Shown: positions 1 to 11,182 of the stretch, piece by piece
Layout of the letters: each line of letters opens with the position of its first letter
Numbering within the stretch: position 1 is the first letter of the stretch
NCBI RefSeq assembly: GCF_905220365.1
Contig: NC_061128.1
Span: forward strand, 1,302,001-1,366,000
Source: Vanessa cardui
Lineage: Eukaryota; Arthropoda; Insecta; Lepidoptera; Nymphalidae
Direction: 5' to 3'
Length of the DNA: 64,000 nt
The notes under the pieces: generated by a model
The model's database searches: none
What the model was told of the DNA's origin: nothing
What the model saw: the letters and a program-made list of their open reading frames with translations, nothing else
Made by a program: the position numbers and the translations under genes

Positions 1-462
1 TTCTAAATAAATAATTTTAAACCGCAATGTTCTATTCAAATCGAAATAAATTCGCAATATTACGATCTAATCTATTTAGATATGATCATGGCAGTTATTG
101 TGTAATAATAATAGTTTTAGAAGCAATCACATACGAGTAGCTATTTATGGTACAATATAAGTATGTCGTTGCCGCATCCATTGCTATTAATTGCTTTGTA
201 GCTTAAGGGAGCAATTTAGTAGATTGTTTGTTGTCACCCAAGGAACTGTCACATATGCCGACAGGTTTCCTCGCTCCAGTAGGTCTGGCATCATGGAGAA
301 CCAGCAATATTGGTATGGGGGATTTCTTGGATTCCAAATTCATAACATTTTATATTTAAGGGAATTTTTGTTCAACAATTTTAATCAACTTTGGGTTTAG
401 TATATTGTTTAATAAAGTATCACTTCTTATCTTAGTTCAGGATGGGTGAATGAATATAATAA
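1..462. other. no gene seen, AT-rich
   Basis: AT-rich DNA with no coding pattern or recognised repeat. The short open frames here have no family features and no codon-usage contrast with their surroundings. Confidence 0.6.
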
Positions 463-729
463 ACAAGTACCCATCTGGGTAGGTACCACCCACTCATTAT
501 ATAATCTACCGCCAAACAACAGTACTTGGTATTTTTGTGTTCCGGTTTGAAGAGTGAGCCAGTGTAACTACAGGCACAAGGGACGTAACATCATAGTCCC
601 CAAGGCTGGTGGCGCATTGACGATGAACGGAATGGTTAATGCTTCTTACAGCGCCATTGTCTACAGGCGGTGGTGACCACTTATCATCAGGTGGGCCATA
701 CGCTCGTCCGCCAACCAATAGCATAAAAA
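463..729 (+). repeat. Rep-A copy (A-tailed SINE-like repeat)
   Basis: Carries the Rep-A landmarks in order: TCTGGGTAGGTACCACCCAC, a TTCCGGTTTGAAG stretch, the CACAAGGGAC block, GGTGACCACTTATCATCAGG, GCTCGTCCGCC, then an A-rich end at about 725-729. The strand is set by that A-tail. The first 25 bases of the family are missing or diverged. A foldback element was later inserted immediately beyond the tail. Confidence 0.85.
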
Positions 730-737
730 GTACTACA

Positions 738-888
738 ATTATTAAAGTTATTAATTTCGGGATATTTACCATGTTTTTTATTTTTGTTCACGAGAACAAG
801 ACATTCGTAGACAATGTCGAAATATCGAGCTCCACCGAACAAAAATAAAAAACATGGTAAATATCCCGAAATTAATAACTTTAATAAT
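738..888. repeat. foldback element, 52-bp perfect arms
   Basis: Arms 738-789 and 837-888 are exact reverse complements over 52 bp around a 47-bp centre (790-836). The whole insertion (about 740-918) is bounded by the 13-bp direct repeat AAAGTACTACAAT at 727-739 and 919-931, which reads as a target-site duplication. A second copy with the same centre and the same arm layout lies at 53690-53880, so the fold is a family property, not a local accident. The centre plus right arm can be read as a short peptide ending FVDNVEISS..., conserved with one change in the second copy, which suggests descent from the 3' end of a coding element. Class unknown. Confidence 0.8.
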
Positions 889-931
889 AAAAATAACCAT
901 GTTAGTTTAAAATCCTATAAAGTACTACAAT

Positions 932-2038
932 ACTTAGTACTATTATTACTATCACGAAATACTTGTCAATTAAGTATATAGACCTATGTTATGATTTATA
1001 CGATTACTTAATGCGTTTTTTTTCTTTTTTGTTGAAAAACCAAGCGATCCGCATCAGTGCCAACCACATGCCAGTGAATCTAACTTTGAAAAAATACTTT
1101 ATTTTCATGAGCATCGAAATGAAAATTTTAGACATGCTTACATACTTCATCGATGTGGATTTAGCAGTTGTGCACACATATGTATGTGTGTCGTAAACAA
1201 ATGCTTAATAGAAGACAATAACATTCCTTCAAGTGCTAATTGCAGTCAGTCGTTATTGTTCAATTAGCTGCATTAAGTATTTTTACTTGTGTTTACTTGG
1301 TTAAGCATTCATTCACATGCGTTAGGGTGGTTCCACACTTGCAGCTCCCGTTTATGGTATAGCGATGTAAGATTTGATTTTGAGCATTACTTTACAGTAC
1401 TGTATCACTAACTGACGAGCAATGAGCAAATCTGTTTTCGAGCTTTCACAGACGTTTTTATAACTTGTGTGTTTTTTTTCTCACATTCATATTAAATGTT
1501 CGTAGAGAGGAATGGGAACTACAGTATATTTACAGTAACATAGAACACTTTGATATATTCGATGATAATAATCTTATGTACACGAGAGTAAGGATAAGCT
1601 TACAACGCCAAATTTCTGACTACGCATTCCACACTCCGATTTGGACACAGAGAAAAGTGGAAGTTACGTCAAGTCACAAATTCTATTATTGCAGGTTGAA
1701 AATAACAGTTATTGGCCTTTAAATACGAAATTTGAACCCAAAATGAGAAAAAAATAATTTTCATATAAAAGTCTTATAAAATAGAATCTGGTAAAGTCTA
1801 TGTTGATAGGTGTCATTCAGGCTTTATAAAAGACTGAGTTTTCGTTGGAATCATAAGTGAAAAGTCCGATTTTGACTGTGCAGTGCATATTGCAAGGCGT
1901 ATATTATAGTCGTCGCAATCTGCGCCGAGTGGCGATAATGAATTGGCCTACATATGATTGATGTGGTCCCAACGTTATCCGCTAATGGCGGGGGTGGCAT
2001 ACGCACTATCCGAAAAGCAACGCTTCTTTTTCTCTGTA
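932..2038. other. no host gene; one LINE relic inside
   Basis: AT-rich sequence. Apart from the LINE-B-like relic at 1515-1630, no coding or repeat structure was recognised. Short open frames here look like chance. Confidence 0.55.
1515..1630 (+). mobile_element. LINE-B-like coding relic
   Basis: The frame reads YIYSNIEHFDIFDDNN followed by RVRISLQRQIS, which aligns with the LINE-B frame YIHSNIDHFDKISDNH ... at the right end of the window. The DNA is similar too (CAGTAACAT, CACTTTGAT, AGTAAGGATAA). It is an internal fragment without the LINE 3' end, so it is an old piece rather than an ordinary 5'-truncated insertion. Confidence 0.7.
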
Positions 2039-2325
2039 ATTTTTTATTTTATTGGTTGGCGGACGTGCATATTGGCACTTGATAATAAGTGGTCACCATC
2101 ACCTAAAGATAATAACGCAGTAAACAATATAAACTATTCCTTGCATCGCCAATGCGCTCCCAATATTGGGAACTAAGAAGTTATATGCACTAGGGACAGT
2201 GCCTCATTCGACCTTCAAATCGGAACACAGCAATACTGAGTAGGTACTGTTGTTTGGCGGTAGAATAACTAATGAGTTGGTGGTACCCAGACGGCCTTGC
2301 ACAAAACCATACAACCAAGAAAATT
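2039..2325 (-). repeat. Rep-A copy
   Basis: On the plus strand it starts with a T-rich run and GGTTGGCGGACGTGCAT and ends near ACCCAGACGGCCTTGCACAA. Diverged in the middle (CACCTAAAGATAATAACGC replaces the usual CCATAGACAATG block). Confidence 0.8.
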
Positions 2326-2400
2326 TTCGTATAAGTGTATCTACTAATCACTTAATAGAAAAAAGGTTTTTGCTCTTATCAAGTCGGTATTGTTGGAAAA

Positions 2401-2456
2401 TGCCTGACAAATGAACTGCACTGATTACCTAATCAGTGCAGTTCATTTGTCAGGCA
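2401..2456. repeat. perfect palindrome, 27-bp arms, 2-nt spacer
   Basis: Arms 2401-2427 and 2430-2456 (TGCCTGACAAATGAACTGCA... and its reverse complement) match without error across 27 bp with only CC between them. No known repeat covers it. Confidence 0.9.
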
Positions 2457-2705
2457 CTAATAACTATACAAAACAACAAACAACTATACACTAGTAACTA
2501 GGTAGTTACGAGGAGCGGTATCATTGTGAGATTCTAGTCATTTCTTTTTTTTAGTCTGAAGGAAACAATGCTTAGGGTTGAAAACGGAGCAGAATACTAT
2601 AAAACAAGGCTGTCCATACCTTGGCTTGTGAACAGTTTATGTTTTTGCGACCCATTAGTAAATTTATTATTATTCTTAGATGGATAAGTATCTAAATAAT
2701 ATAAA

Positions 2706-2914
2706 TAAATATGAGACAACATCACATACATTGATCTGATCCCAATGTAAGTAGCTAAAGTACTTGTGTTGAAAATCAGAAGTAACGACGGTACCACAAA
2801 CACCCAGACTACTAATGATAATCTACATCGACTCAGCCGGAAATCAAACCCAGGACCTCGAAGTTGCGTACCCATGAAACTGGTGTAAACACCACTCGAC
2901 CACGGAGGTCGTCA
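2706..2914 (-). mobile_element. SINE-E copy (tRNA-derived)
   Basis: Read on the minus strand it begins GACGACCTCCGTGGTCGAG, a tRNA-like A box, followed by a B-box-like GGTCCTGGGTTTGATTTCC about 45 bases on, then a unique body ending in an AATAAATATT-type tail. Homologous copies are at 21460-21690 and 50043-50290. The Pol III boxes are decayed. Confidence 0.8.
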
Positions 2915-3561
2915 AAATTTAGGCAGGATTATAATCTATGTACCCATTTTTACTGGATAAAAATAGTAAATATTTATGAAGAACACAATATTTAAGTGTA
3001 ACTTCTTGTACTAATGTTCAGAAGCTTAATTTACTTTGACAATTAATTTTCTAAAGTGAGTTGCATGTATCAAGAGCGTTTGTGTCGTGCAGTGCGTCGT
3101 CTACGAATGTAACGCATTTCATTACATAATGAAATATGATTCAGAGAGCGTCGAGACGATGAAGACGTTTAGGTCACTACTGATACAGACCATTTGTTCA
3201 CGAACAAGCAATATTCTAACAGATTCCGATTCATGTTATACTGAATGTTGTAAGCGGATTTGTTTTCTCTTTGATATATTTAAAGTAGAGCAATTTTGTA
3301 CGGAGAAACTAATAAATACCTTTCTTGAAAAAACAAAAAGTAAATAAATTATGTGATATTGATTATAACATATGTTTAGGATACGCGTATCAAAAAAGAT
3401 GTACTTATGTTTTTAGTATATCAATATATTCTTATTGAACTAGCAAGTACAGAAAATAATTCAAATTTAAAAATAACATTATTCTAATAAACTGTTACAG
3501 GTTTAGGTAGTTTGAATGTCTAGTTATTAGTAATCATCATCTTTTTACAAACTTTACATGA
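2915..3561. other. no gene seen
   Basis: A frame of 86 codons (3087-3347) is Cys-rich but matches no family known to me and has no splice or promoter context. Otherwise AT-rich filler. Confidence 0.5.
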
Positions 3562-3741
3562 TCTATATAATACTATAAATGTGTAAGAAACTCTGCCTGT
3601 CTGTGGATGTCTGTATATCGCTCTTTCACGACCAGTTCGCTGAACCGAATTTGACGACAACTGAAACTCCAAGAAAGGCTACAATTTGTCTGAAACATGA
3701 CAACCAACACCCTCATGAGCTAAGCCGCGGGCGATTACTAG
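3562..3741 (+). mobile_element. Helitron-like element, second family
   Basis: Starts TCTATATAATACTATAAATG, carries the GTAAGAAACTCTGCCTGTCTG and GTTCGCTGAACCGA blocks common in lepidopteran non-autonomous Helitrons, and ends CCGCGGGCGATTACTAG. The base before is A and the base after is T, as expected for Helitron insertion between A and T. No target duplication. Confidence 0.75.
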
Positions 3742-3792
3742 TAATACATTAAAATAACTTTATGTCTCAAAAAGTCAAATGGTACCCTCAAA

Positions 3793-4042
3793 ATCAAAAT
3801 AAACTTCATTCAAGTGGGCTTTTACAAGCACTTTTGAATCGTCATTTAACAATTAAGTGAAGCTACCACCGGTTCGGAAAGGACATTCTACCGAGAAGAA
3901 CCGGCAAGAAACTTAGTTACTCTATTTCAACATTTAAAAAAATTCAGTCATGTTAGTTATTACAATTATTTAAATTAATATATCCTGTCTGGAAGTCAAC
4001 AGGTATTAATTCCACGCATTTTTATCATCTACAAAATCTTTT
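3793..4042 (-). mobile_element. LINE-B 3' end, 5'-truncated
   Basis: Plus-strand order is the LINE-B 3' end read backwards: TCAAAATCAAAATAAACTTC, AAGTGAAGCTACCACCGG, CCGAGAAGAACCGGCAAG, GTCATGTTAGTTA, GGAAGTCAACAGGTATTAAT, ACGCATTTTTATCATCTAC. It matches 62437-62690 nearly throughout, stopping just inside the end of the ORF. Confidence 0.9.
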
Positions 4043-4362
4043 AATTAAAGTAACCTTTAACTAACTTGGGGTCACTCATGTTAATTAAGCAAGAAAATCA
4101 TATATTCATACTGCGCTGGATATGAGAATTTATCGTTGTATAAAACTGTTGTGCTCTAACCGAAGTTTCACCGGCTGTCTATCCCGGCATCGCTTGAGGC
4201 GCTTTGAGATTGGAATATGCAAATATTGAGTTTAACTTCGACAACTGCTATCACACCGCTTAAAGTGTAATGGAGGTGAGTTGTTATGTTATAAGGCTGC
4301 GCTATGTTATTTTGTTTATTTATTTTTCAGACTTGTGTGAAATTTTTGAGTTCTATCTTTTA

Positions 4363-4600
4363 CTAGCCATCCCGGCTTCGCACGGCTAATTTTGCAATGC
4401 TTATTACAACACCACATTAGAAACTTCTAAAATTTTCAGCAATGCTATATTGTCCATATATTATATACAAAAACCTTCCTATCAAATCAGTCTATCTATT
4501 AAAAAAACCGCATCAAAATCCGTTGTGTAATTTTAAAGATCTAAGAATACATAGGGGCAGACAGCGGAAAGCAACTTTGTTTTATACTGTGTAAAGAAGA
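4363..4600 (-). mobile_element. Helitron-like element (lep1-type), complete
   Basis: Minus strand runs from TCTTCTTTACACAGTATAAA to a GC-rich hairpin region (GTGCGAAGCCGGGATGG) and terminal CTAG. Flanking bases on that strand are A before TC and T after CTAG. Matches five or more other copies in the window. Confidence 0.8.
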
Positions 4601-4912
4601 TAAAGAAGATGATCTGCAGTGATATCGGTTTATAGATAACAAGATTATCACCTGTTTTTTCTATCAGAATCTATGACAATAAGTTCGATCAAAATAAGAT
4701 CAGCCAATCACATGTCTAAAAAAGATTTTTATGTCAAATAACAAAACAATATATACAAATTGATTCAGTAAATTACATGTTAGGCAATTGACGCGTTACA
4801 TGAGTGAGGCGACATCTATTAGTACCAGACAAGTTTCACTTACACATTGAATTATTATTACGTCAATATTTTTAACATACAACGTAATTTGTAACGTTTA
4901 CGTTATTTTTAA

Positions 4913-5153
4913 CTAGCGACCCGCCCCGGCTTCGCACGGGTGCAATGTTGATACTAAATATACTTTCCTTATTTACGACGAAACATTAAAAACTTCTAAA
5001 ATTGTCAGCGTTTCTTTACTATATTGTCCTTGTGTTATACACAAAATCTTTCCTCTCGAATCACTATATCTATTAAATAAAACCGCATTTAACGTATTTA
5101 CGTTCAGATCCGTCCGGACAGAGAAAGCGACCTTGTTTTATACTGTGTAGTGA
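4913..5153 (-). mobile_element. Helitron-like element (lep1-type), complete
   Basis: Minus strand begins TCACTACACAGTATAAAACA and ends CCGTGCGAAGCCGGGGCGGG followed by TCGCTAG, inserted A/T. This is one of the least decayed termini in the window. No coding capacity, hence non-autonomous. The internal conserved block CATCAAAATCCG-type sequence is partly lost. Confidence 0.85.
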
Positions 5154-6598
5154 TAATGTTTCATCATTATCATACGAATAATATTTTAGTATTATGGATT
5201 AACAAGCGAAAACGTATAGGTACGTATAGAAAACGTATTTAAATATCCCCAATATCCATCCAGTTTTATTTAAACGAAAACATTGTGTTTAATATTTATG
5301 AGTTCGCAAAACGCATCAGCCCGCGGTTTGTTTAATGACATTGTTTTTAAACGACAATTTGTTGGGGAACGAACCCTTTAGGCTATGACCGACATGGCTA
5401 GGGTTGGAACAGAGAAAGTTTTTATCTACATTCAAAAATTTTTTTTTTTTATTATTTTAAGTTATAATAAGATATTGTACATTTTTGTATTAAAATAGCG
5501 ACCCTACTCCGGCTTCGCACGAATTCAATTTATTTTAATTAAATTAATAAAGAAATATCGAATACTCCTTAGAAATAATGTGGTTTTCTACCAGTAAAAT
5601 AAAATTTGGAATATTATTATTATTATCCGGTAATTACACTCAACCTATAAAAAATACCTATTTTTTTAATCTATCCTGACTGACTGATTCATCATCGCAA
5701 AGTGTAAACTATTAAAGTTAGGGCCATAAAATTTAGTGATGGAAAGAAAGGAACTAAGGATTTTAGAGGCTTTGTAATAGGAATTGACGGTTTGTAAGGA
5801 AGTCCATCATTTTTAAGCTAGGCGTGTGAAATTTTATTTTTGGTTAATTTCTGACAGCCCTGGCTGTGTGCTAAACAGTAGCGTACCGCGCAAACCGCGT
5901 TACAGCGTCATCTAGCGACAATCTTCGCTAACTGATTTATATACGCTTATCTGTAGAGTAACCAGATATTCCTATTTCAAATTCAGGAATTCTGAATTAT
6001 ATAATAATATATTACATAAATATTCGTTGATATGAATTAATTTTACATTCAAGATATTTCTTATTCTTTAATACATAAATGATTGTTTGTATGATTGTCC
6101 TATATGCGTTTCAATTTATACATACGATTTTGATGTAGTTTTGGTAAGCTATTCTGTAAGCGTCGAGAATGTTACTAATACTGAAAATTTAAGTCTTTTT
6201 TCATATTTTCTCCTATTTAAATGCTAGATAGACTATAGTACTTTTTATTTATTAAAAAACGTCTGCTACTTAAAAAGCCTATCCGTGGGATTCTTGTCCT
6301 TTTTTGCTGTTTTGAATGGTAAAGTGATTTTAAGAAGAAGCCTTATGCCGCATCCAAGCGACTCTTCTATCTTTGTATTTCGTTTTAAATATTAGGGATC
6401 GTAATAACATGTGGTAAGTGGGTTGTGCCGACCCTGACGAGCTTCCTTAATGCATTATTACAAACAAATGTATCCCATTCGTTATTTTTGGTTTCCAATG
6501 TAAACTATCATTACAAAATCCCAGAATTATTATTTTACCTCTTTTTTAAAAATACCTAAATAACTTAAATTCATTGATTATATTTTTATATATACATT
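5154..6598. other. no gene; one Helitron terminus fragment
   Basis: Contains a stub of the lep1-type end at about 5500-5525 (AGCGACCCTACTCCGGCTTC) without the rest of the element. A CpG-containing patch at 5880-5935 (GCGTACCGCGCAAACCGCG) is unexplained. The remainder is AT-rich. Confidence 0.5.
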
Positions 6599-6883
6599 TT
6601 TTATGGTATAAGTTGGCGGACGAGCGTATGGACCACCTGATGGTAAATGATCACCACCGCCCATAGACAATGGCGCTGTAAGAAGCATTAACCATTCCGT
6701 TCATCGCCAATGCGCCACCAACATTGGGAACTAAGTTGTTATGTCACTTGTGCCTGTAGTTACACTGGCTCACTCACCCTTCAAACCGGAACACAACAAT
6801 ACTGAGTACTGTTATTTGGCGGTAGAATAACTGATGAGTGGGTGGTACCTACCCAGACGGGCTTGCACTAAGCCACCACCAAG
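6599..6883 (-). repeat. Rep-A copy
   Basis: Near-complete: TTATGGTATAAGTTGGCGG at the left, then GGACCACCTGATGG, CATAGACAATGGCGCTGTAA, ACATTGGGAACTAAG, GTTACACTGGCTCACTCACC, TGAGTGGGTGGTACCTACCC and GGGCTTGCACTAAGCC at the right. Confidence 0.9.
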
Positions 6884-7352
6884 ATATACAAGACAGTAGA
6901 GATAGCCCTACATGATGGCTTAGCGAGACATAACTTATAGAGTTGTGTCTTTGCTTCAAAATATATCCAGTGAAAGCTACAAGTATTTTAGGCAGGGAAT
7001 TGAGCATTCGTAGAACCTCAATTTTACAATCTGTTATCCTGGATGCCTATTGCTTGACGATTCGTTGTACTTGTAAAATTTATTTCAATAAAAAATATTT
7101 TTATAAATTCATATAAGTACTTATAACTCTTGCTATTTAATTTATCATATGGTATTGTTTTTATGAGTTTTTAGGTGTTGATCGTTACACTACACATAGA
7201 AATCCCTAAAAAGATACATAACCTTAAACAACCTATGTAACTGGAACTAAAGCTCAAACTTGCTATGAAGCAAAATACATCAAATGCAGTTCAATCAGAC
7301 TGTGAAAGAGCAACAGACAGGCAGAGTTACTTTCACATTTATAATATTAGAA

Positions 7353-7651
7353 GCTGAGATGGCCCAGTGTTTAGTACGCATGTATCTTAACCGATGATTG
7401 CGGGTTCAAACCCAGGCAAGCACCACTATATATATGTGCTTAATTTGTGTTTATAATTCATCTCACGCTCGGCGGTGAAGGAAAACATCGTGAGGAAACT
7501 TGCACGTGTCTAACTTTATCGAATTCTGCCACATGTCCATTCCACCAATAGGCATTGGAACAGCGTGGTGGAATATGTTTCAAACCCTCTCCTTAATGGG
7601 AGAGGACGCCTTATATCATCAGTGGGTAATTTACCGGCTGTTACTTTACTA
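7353..7651 (+). mobile_element. SINE-C copy (tRNA-derived)
   Basis: tRNA-like head with A box (GATGGCCCAGTG) and B box (GCGGGTTCAAACCC), then a shared body (TGCTCGGCGGTGAAGGAAAA is the consensus; here CGCTCGGCGGTGAAGG), CATCGTGAGGAAAC, GGAACAGCGTGGTGG, GGGAGAGGA and the tail GCTGTTACTTTACTATAC. Seven members occur in this window. Confidence 0.9.
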
Positions 7652-8029
7652 TACAAGTATTGATTAATTTATCAATATATAATAAGTTAGATTTGTTAGC
7701 AAATTGAATTTTGTAATATTTATCGAAGTCGATTACAGTTTTATGTTTTTTTATATGTAAATATAATACAAAAAATGAAGTTTCCAGCGAATGCCATAAA
7801 GGCTCTTAGCCACGTGTCACTTGCGTTTCCAAGCCATTTGATACTGAAAAACATTCGAGACTACATTACAGGTGGCGATATTACACGTCGACGACCACAC
7901 CCGCGCAAATGTGCCAATAACATTCGAAGGCACATTAGTGCTTAGGTGATGTTAAGGCGATGCCTTCACCTGACATTTTATTTAAATCTATTTTCATAGC
8001 GGAGATGTTAGACTTACGTGTATATTCTA
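7652..8029. other. unique sequence, no gene seen
   Basis: About 7785-7970 is less AT-rich than its surroundings (CCACGTGTCACTTGCG, GTCGACGACCACACCCGCGC) and contains a CACGTG E-box near 7811. It carries no long frame. Possibly regulatory or an untranslated exon; not demonstrable here. Confidence 0.35.
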
Positions 8030-8275
8030 CTAGCGACCCGCCCTGGTATCACAAGGGTGGTACTAAATACACTACAGAATTTATTTGTTTCCAACATCAC
8101 ATTAGAACCTTCGAAAATTGTCATTTTTCTTTACTATGTATTATATACAAAAAACTTCCTCTCAAATCATTCTGTCTATTAAAAAATCCGCATCAAAATC
8201 CGTTGCGTAATTCTAAAGATATGAGCATATATAGGGACAGACAATAGTAAGCAACTTTGTTTTATACTATGTAAT
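8030..8275 (-). mobile_element. Helitron-like element (lep1-type)
   Basis: Plus strand shows CTAGCGACCCGCCCTGGTAT at the left and TTTGTTTTATACTATGTAAT at the right, with the shared internal block AAATCCGCATCAAAATCCG. The GC-rich terminal hairpin is altered (GGTATCACAAGGG). The left insertion flank obeys the A/T rule. Confidence 0.8.
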
Positions 8276-8429
8276 GTAATTCTGAATCCTTAACTTTGAA
8301 ATAATCATTACATAAAATGAAACAAAGTCATTCATGCGTCTGTCTATCGATATATCTGTAAGTTAATAAATAGATTAAAATACAGTTTTCACCAAATTAA
8401 AACTGTCTAAGATCCTACAATGGATATAT

Positions 8430-8617
8430 ACTTTATTCAAGTAAGCGTTTAGAAGCACTTTTGAATTGTCATTTAACATTTTTTTATATTAAGTGAAGCT
8501 ACCACCGGTTCGTAAAGTAGATTCTACCGAGAAGAACCGGCAAGAAACTCTTTTTCAACAGTTATTTAACTACAATGATATATACATGTAACATATCCTG
8601 GAAGTCAACAAGTATAT
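8430..8617 (-). mobile_element. LINE-B 3' end, 5'-truncated
   Basis: Has ACTTTATTCAAGTAAGC, GTGAAGCTACCACCGGTTCG, ACCGAGAAGAACCGGCAAG and CTGGAAGTCAACAAG in the order expected for the reverse of the LINE-B 3' untranslated end. A short insertion in the AACATTTTTTTATATTAAG region differs from other copies. Confidence 0.9.
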
Positions 8618-10279
8618 TTAGTAAATGTCAGCGTCATCGCCTTAACGGGTCTTTTTAGATTTTCAATTTGAAACGTAGCCGAAAGTTCGGCGCGTCCCGG
8701 AGCCGCCGTAATTCGCGTGCTCATTGATTCGTTTCCTTCGATAAGATAATATTCGGTTCGCAATAGTTGTTAACACTTTCGAAACGCTTTCGTTCGTCAT
8801 ATTTTTCGTCTGTGAACAAGTTTTGTTGTAATTATAAGGATAGCTAGAAATTAATCTTTATTGTACGCCACACGGAGAAATGAAAATAATTTAACATAGA
8901 TTTGGCCTTATTAGAACAGGTATACAATTTTGGCGACGTTACTACATGGCTACATAATGATCTCTTCCAGGCAAAGGTGTATAGGTCATAGAATATGAGG
9001 TAGGTGGTGCTATGATAAGAAATAACACGAGTATATCATTAAAACTATGACGATTTTGTTGGAAATCAAAGTTAAAATATATTTTAATTTACCGAAAATA
9101 ATCGACAAGGAATTCAGTAGTTACAGTTTTCCAATATTTGAATTTATGTCCTGCCTAAAAGTGAAATAGTTCTCAATTCACTTTATGGCTACTACTGATT
9201 CCATACTAACTATCGATATTATTGTGATTATACATAAGATTGTTGTAAATGTATTGTGACGCTGATCCCCGTGTTAAAACATCTAGATTTCTCAATCAAA
9301 CTCTATCTGTAAGTTGAAATTCGAAAACGCTTATTAATTTTCATAAACTGCTTAGCCAAATAATGAGTAAGTTTATCACTTGACCTATTTAGTTATGTTT
9401 CTTTAGGTTTTAATAAATATGCTTTAAATTATGTTCCAAAGCACATGACAAGTTATTTAAAAAAGTAGAATAATTGCCTAATTATCGCTACTTTTTCAAA
9501 AAGCGTTAATAACTTGAACAACGTGTTGCGAAAATCTTATCTATCTATACTAATATTATATAATCATCTGCTAAAACCTAATTCAAAAATATCCTCTGGC
9601 ATATATTTGTATCTTCTACATTATATCTGAGTACTGTACTTTTTAAATAACATCATTTTATTCAATGCGGTTATCAATTCAAATACAATTGTATTATTTA
9701 AACATTATTAATATTACAAATAAAAGTTTTTGTACGTTACGTTAAAATTTGTCATATAAGTTTTGCTTTTATTTTAGTTTACATTTAAACTAAAAATCTA
9801 TTATAAATCTACTAAAATACAATTTTAAGTTGTTATTTTTGCATCGTAGTTTCAGATGGATATATGATGTCAGTTCTTATATCTTCTAAAACTACATTAT
9901 ATTCCTTTGTATGTACGGAAGTTGTTTAATGAGCCCTTGAATTAAAGCAATATCAAAATAATTTATAAATTCTATGAATTCGCTGACAATTAGTTGAAGC
10001 GATGGTGAAGTTTGGCTCTTTGCGTGGAAGCTTTTATCTGGTCAGTGGCGCGTGAATTATCGAGTTCTGTTGAGTTGAGTTAGAACGATTAATATTAGAG
10101 TGTAATCTGAGTGTAACTTTTCAAACTTTGAGTAATCAGTTCCTATTTTATATGTTAGAATAAAATTACAAACAGCTAATTTTATATAATGATAACTCGT
10201 ATAGGGTAATTTAATATTAATATTCATTGAATCAGTTTGAGTTAAGCAAAGAGTTTTGTTTGATAGAGTTTATATGTAT
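8618..10279. other. no gene identified; two CpG-rich patches
   Basis: 8660-8745 (AGTTCGGCGCGTCCCGGAGC, TTCGCGTGCTC) and 9990-10090 (GGTCAGTGGCGCGTGAATT, GAGTTCTGTTGAGTTGAG) are CpG-containing islets of the kind seen near arthropod promoters. No frame supports a coding exon. An old LINE-B fragment lies at 9196-9290. A 20-bp Helitron start (ATCTATACTAATATTATATA) is at about 9541. Confidence 0.4.
9196..9290 (-). mobile_element. LINE-B-like internal relic
   Basis: TTGTTGTAAATGTATTGTGACGC and the following GTGTTAAAACATC correspond to the LINE-B ORF region around 62940-62997 (ATATTGTTGTAAATATATTG, TTGTTAAAAACATCCCG), with many substitutions. It is an internal fragment with no 3' end. Confidence 0.65.
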
Positions 10280-10435
10280 TTTACGTAAAGCGGCGCGTCG
10301 CTTTTGCCAGTGGTTTTTCCAAACCGATACGATTTGGGGACCTTCAAGGAAGATCGTACCCATTTCGGCCACTGGCAACGCACTTGCATGGTGGTTATGG
10401 TGTTGCAGTGTCCATGGACGGTGGTAGTCACTTTC
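10280..10435 (+). repeat. SINE-F fragment
   Basis: Contains TTTGGGGACCTTCAAGGAAG, GTACCCATTTCGGCCACTGG, CAACGCACTTGCA, TGTTGCAGTGTCCATGGACG and GTGGTAGTCACTT, an ordered set found in a widespread lepidopteran repeat. The related copy at 57838-57960 has the same block in the opposite direction (CCGCCCATGGACATCTGCAA). A 66-codon frame over this segment is incidental. Confidence 0.65.
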
Positions 10436-10780
10436 AGTAAGTTAAGTGTTAAATTCCTGATACCTGATAAGTGGTGATACTTTTAATAGTGAGTAGGTTT
10501 TCCTTGTTTAGTATGCCCATTCACCGATTATTCTACAGCCGAATAGTACTATGGGTTGCTGTATTAGCGAATGATGATGTAGTTGAATACGTATTGAAGA
10601 GATAAAGAATGGTCCATTCCTATATTCCCGATGGACGTAGGTGCTTTTCCATCATTAAGGCTATTTGCTTGTTTGAACATTTAGAATTAATTGTGATAAC
10701 CAAAAAATAAAATAATCATACAATAATAAAATGAATGTATGAAAATATTTTTGTTTAAATACTGAAAGTTGATACAAGTA

Positions 10781-11182
10781 GTTCGGAAAGTAGATTCACC
10801 GAGAAGAACTAGCGAGAAACTCAGTAGTTACTCTTTTTCAACATATAAAAATACAGTCATGTTAGTTAGATACAATTTTATGTGTAGGTAATATGTCCTG
10901 CCTGGTAAATCAACAAGCATCAATTCCACGGTTTTTATTGTCTGTATAATCTTGTGTCGAATAATATGCCTTATATTTTTTATACCATAAGTATACGGTC
11001 GGGCATATAGATTACTCTTCTACAATAAAAACCGTGGAATTGATGCTTGTTGATTTACCAGGCAGGACATATTACCTACACATAAAATTGTATCTAACTA
11101 ACATGACTGTATTTTTATATGTTGAAAAAGAGTAACTACTGAGTTTCTCGCTAGTTCTTCTCGGTGAATCTACTTTCCGAAC
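10781..11182. repeat. 161-bp perfect inverted duplication of LINE-B
   Basis: Left arm 10781-10941 and right arm 11022-11182 are identical as reverse complements over all 161 bases, with an 80-bp spacer (10942-11021). Both arms are LINE-B 3' untranslated sequence and share private variants not seen in other copies (CTAGCGAGAAAC; CCTGGTAAATC). The LINE match continues from the left arm into the spacer (TCTTGTGTCGAATAATATGC) but not from the right arm, so the left arm is the original and the right arm is an inverted copy of it. Confidence 0.95.
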
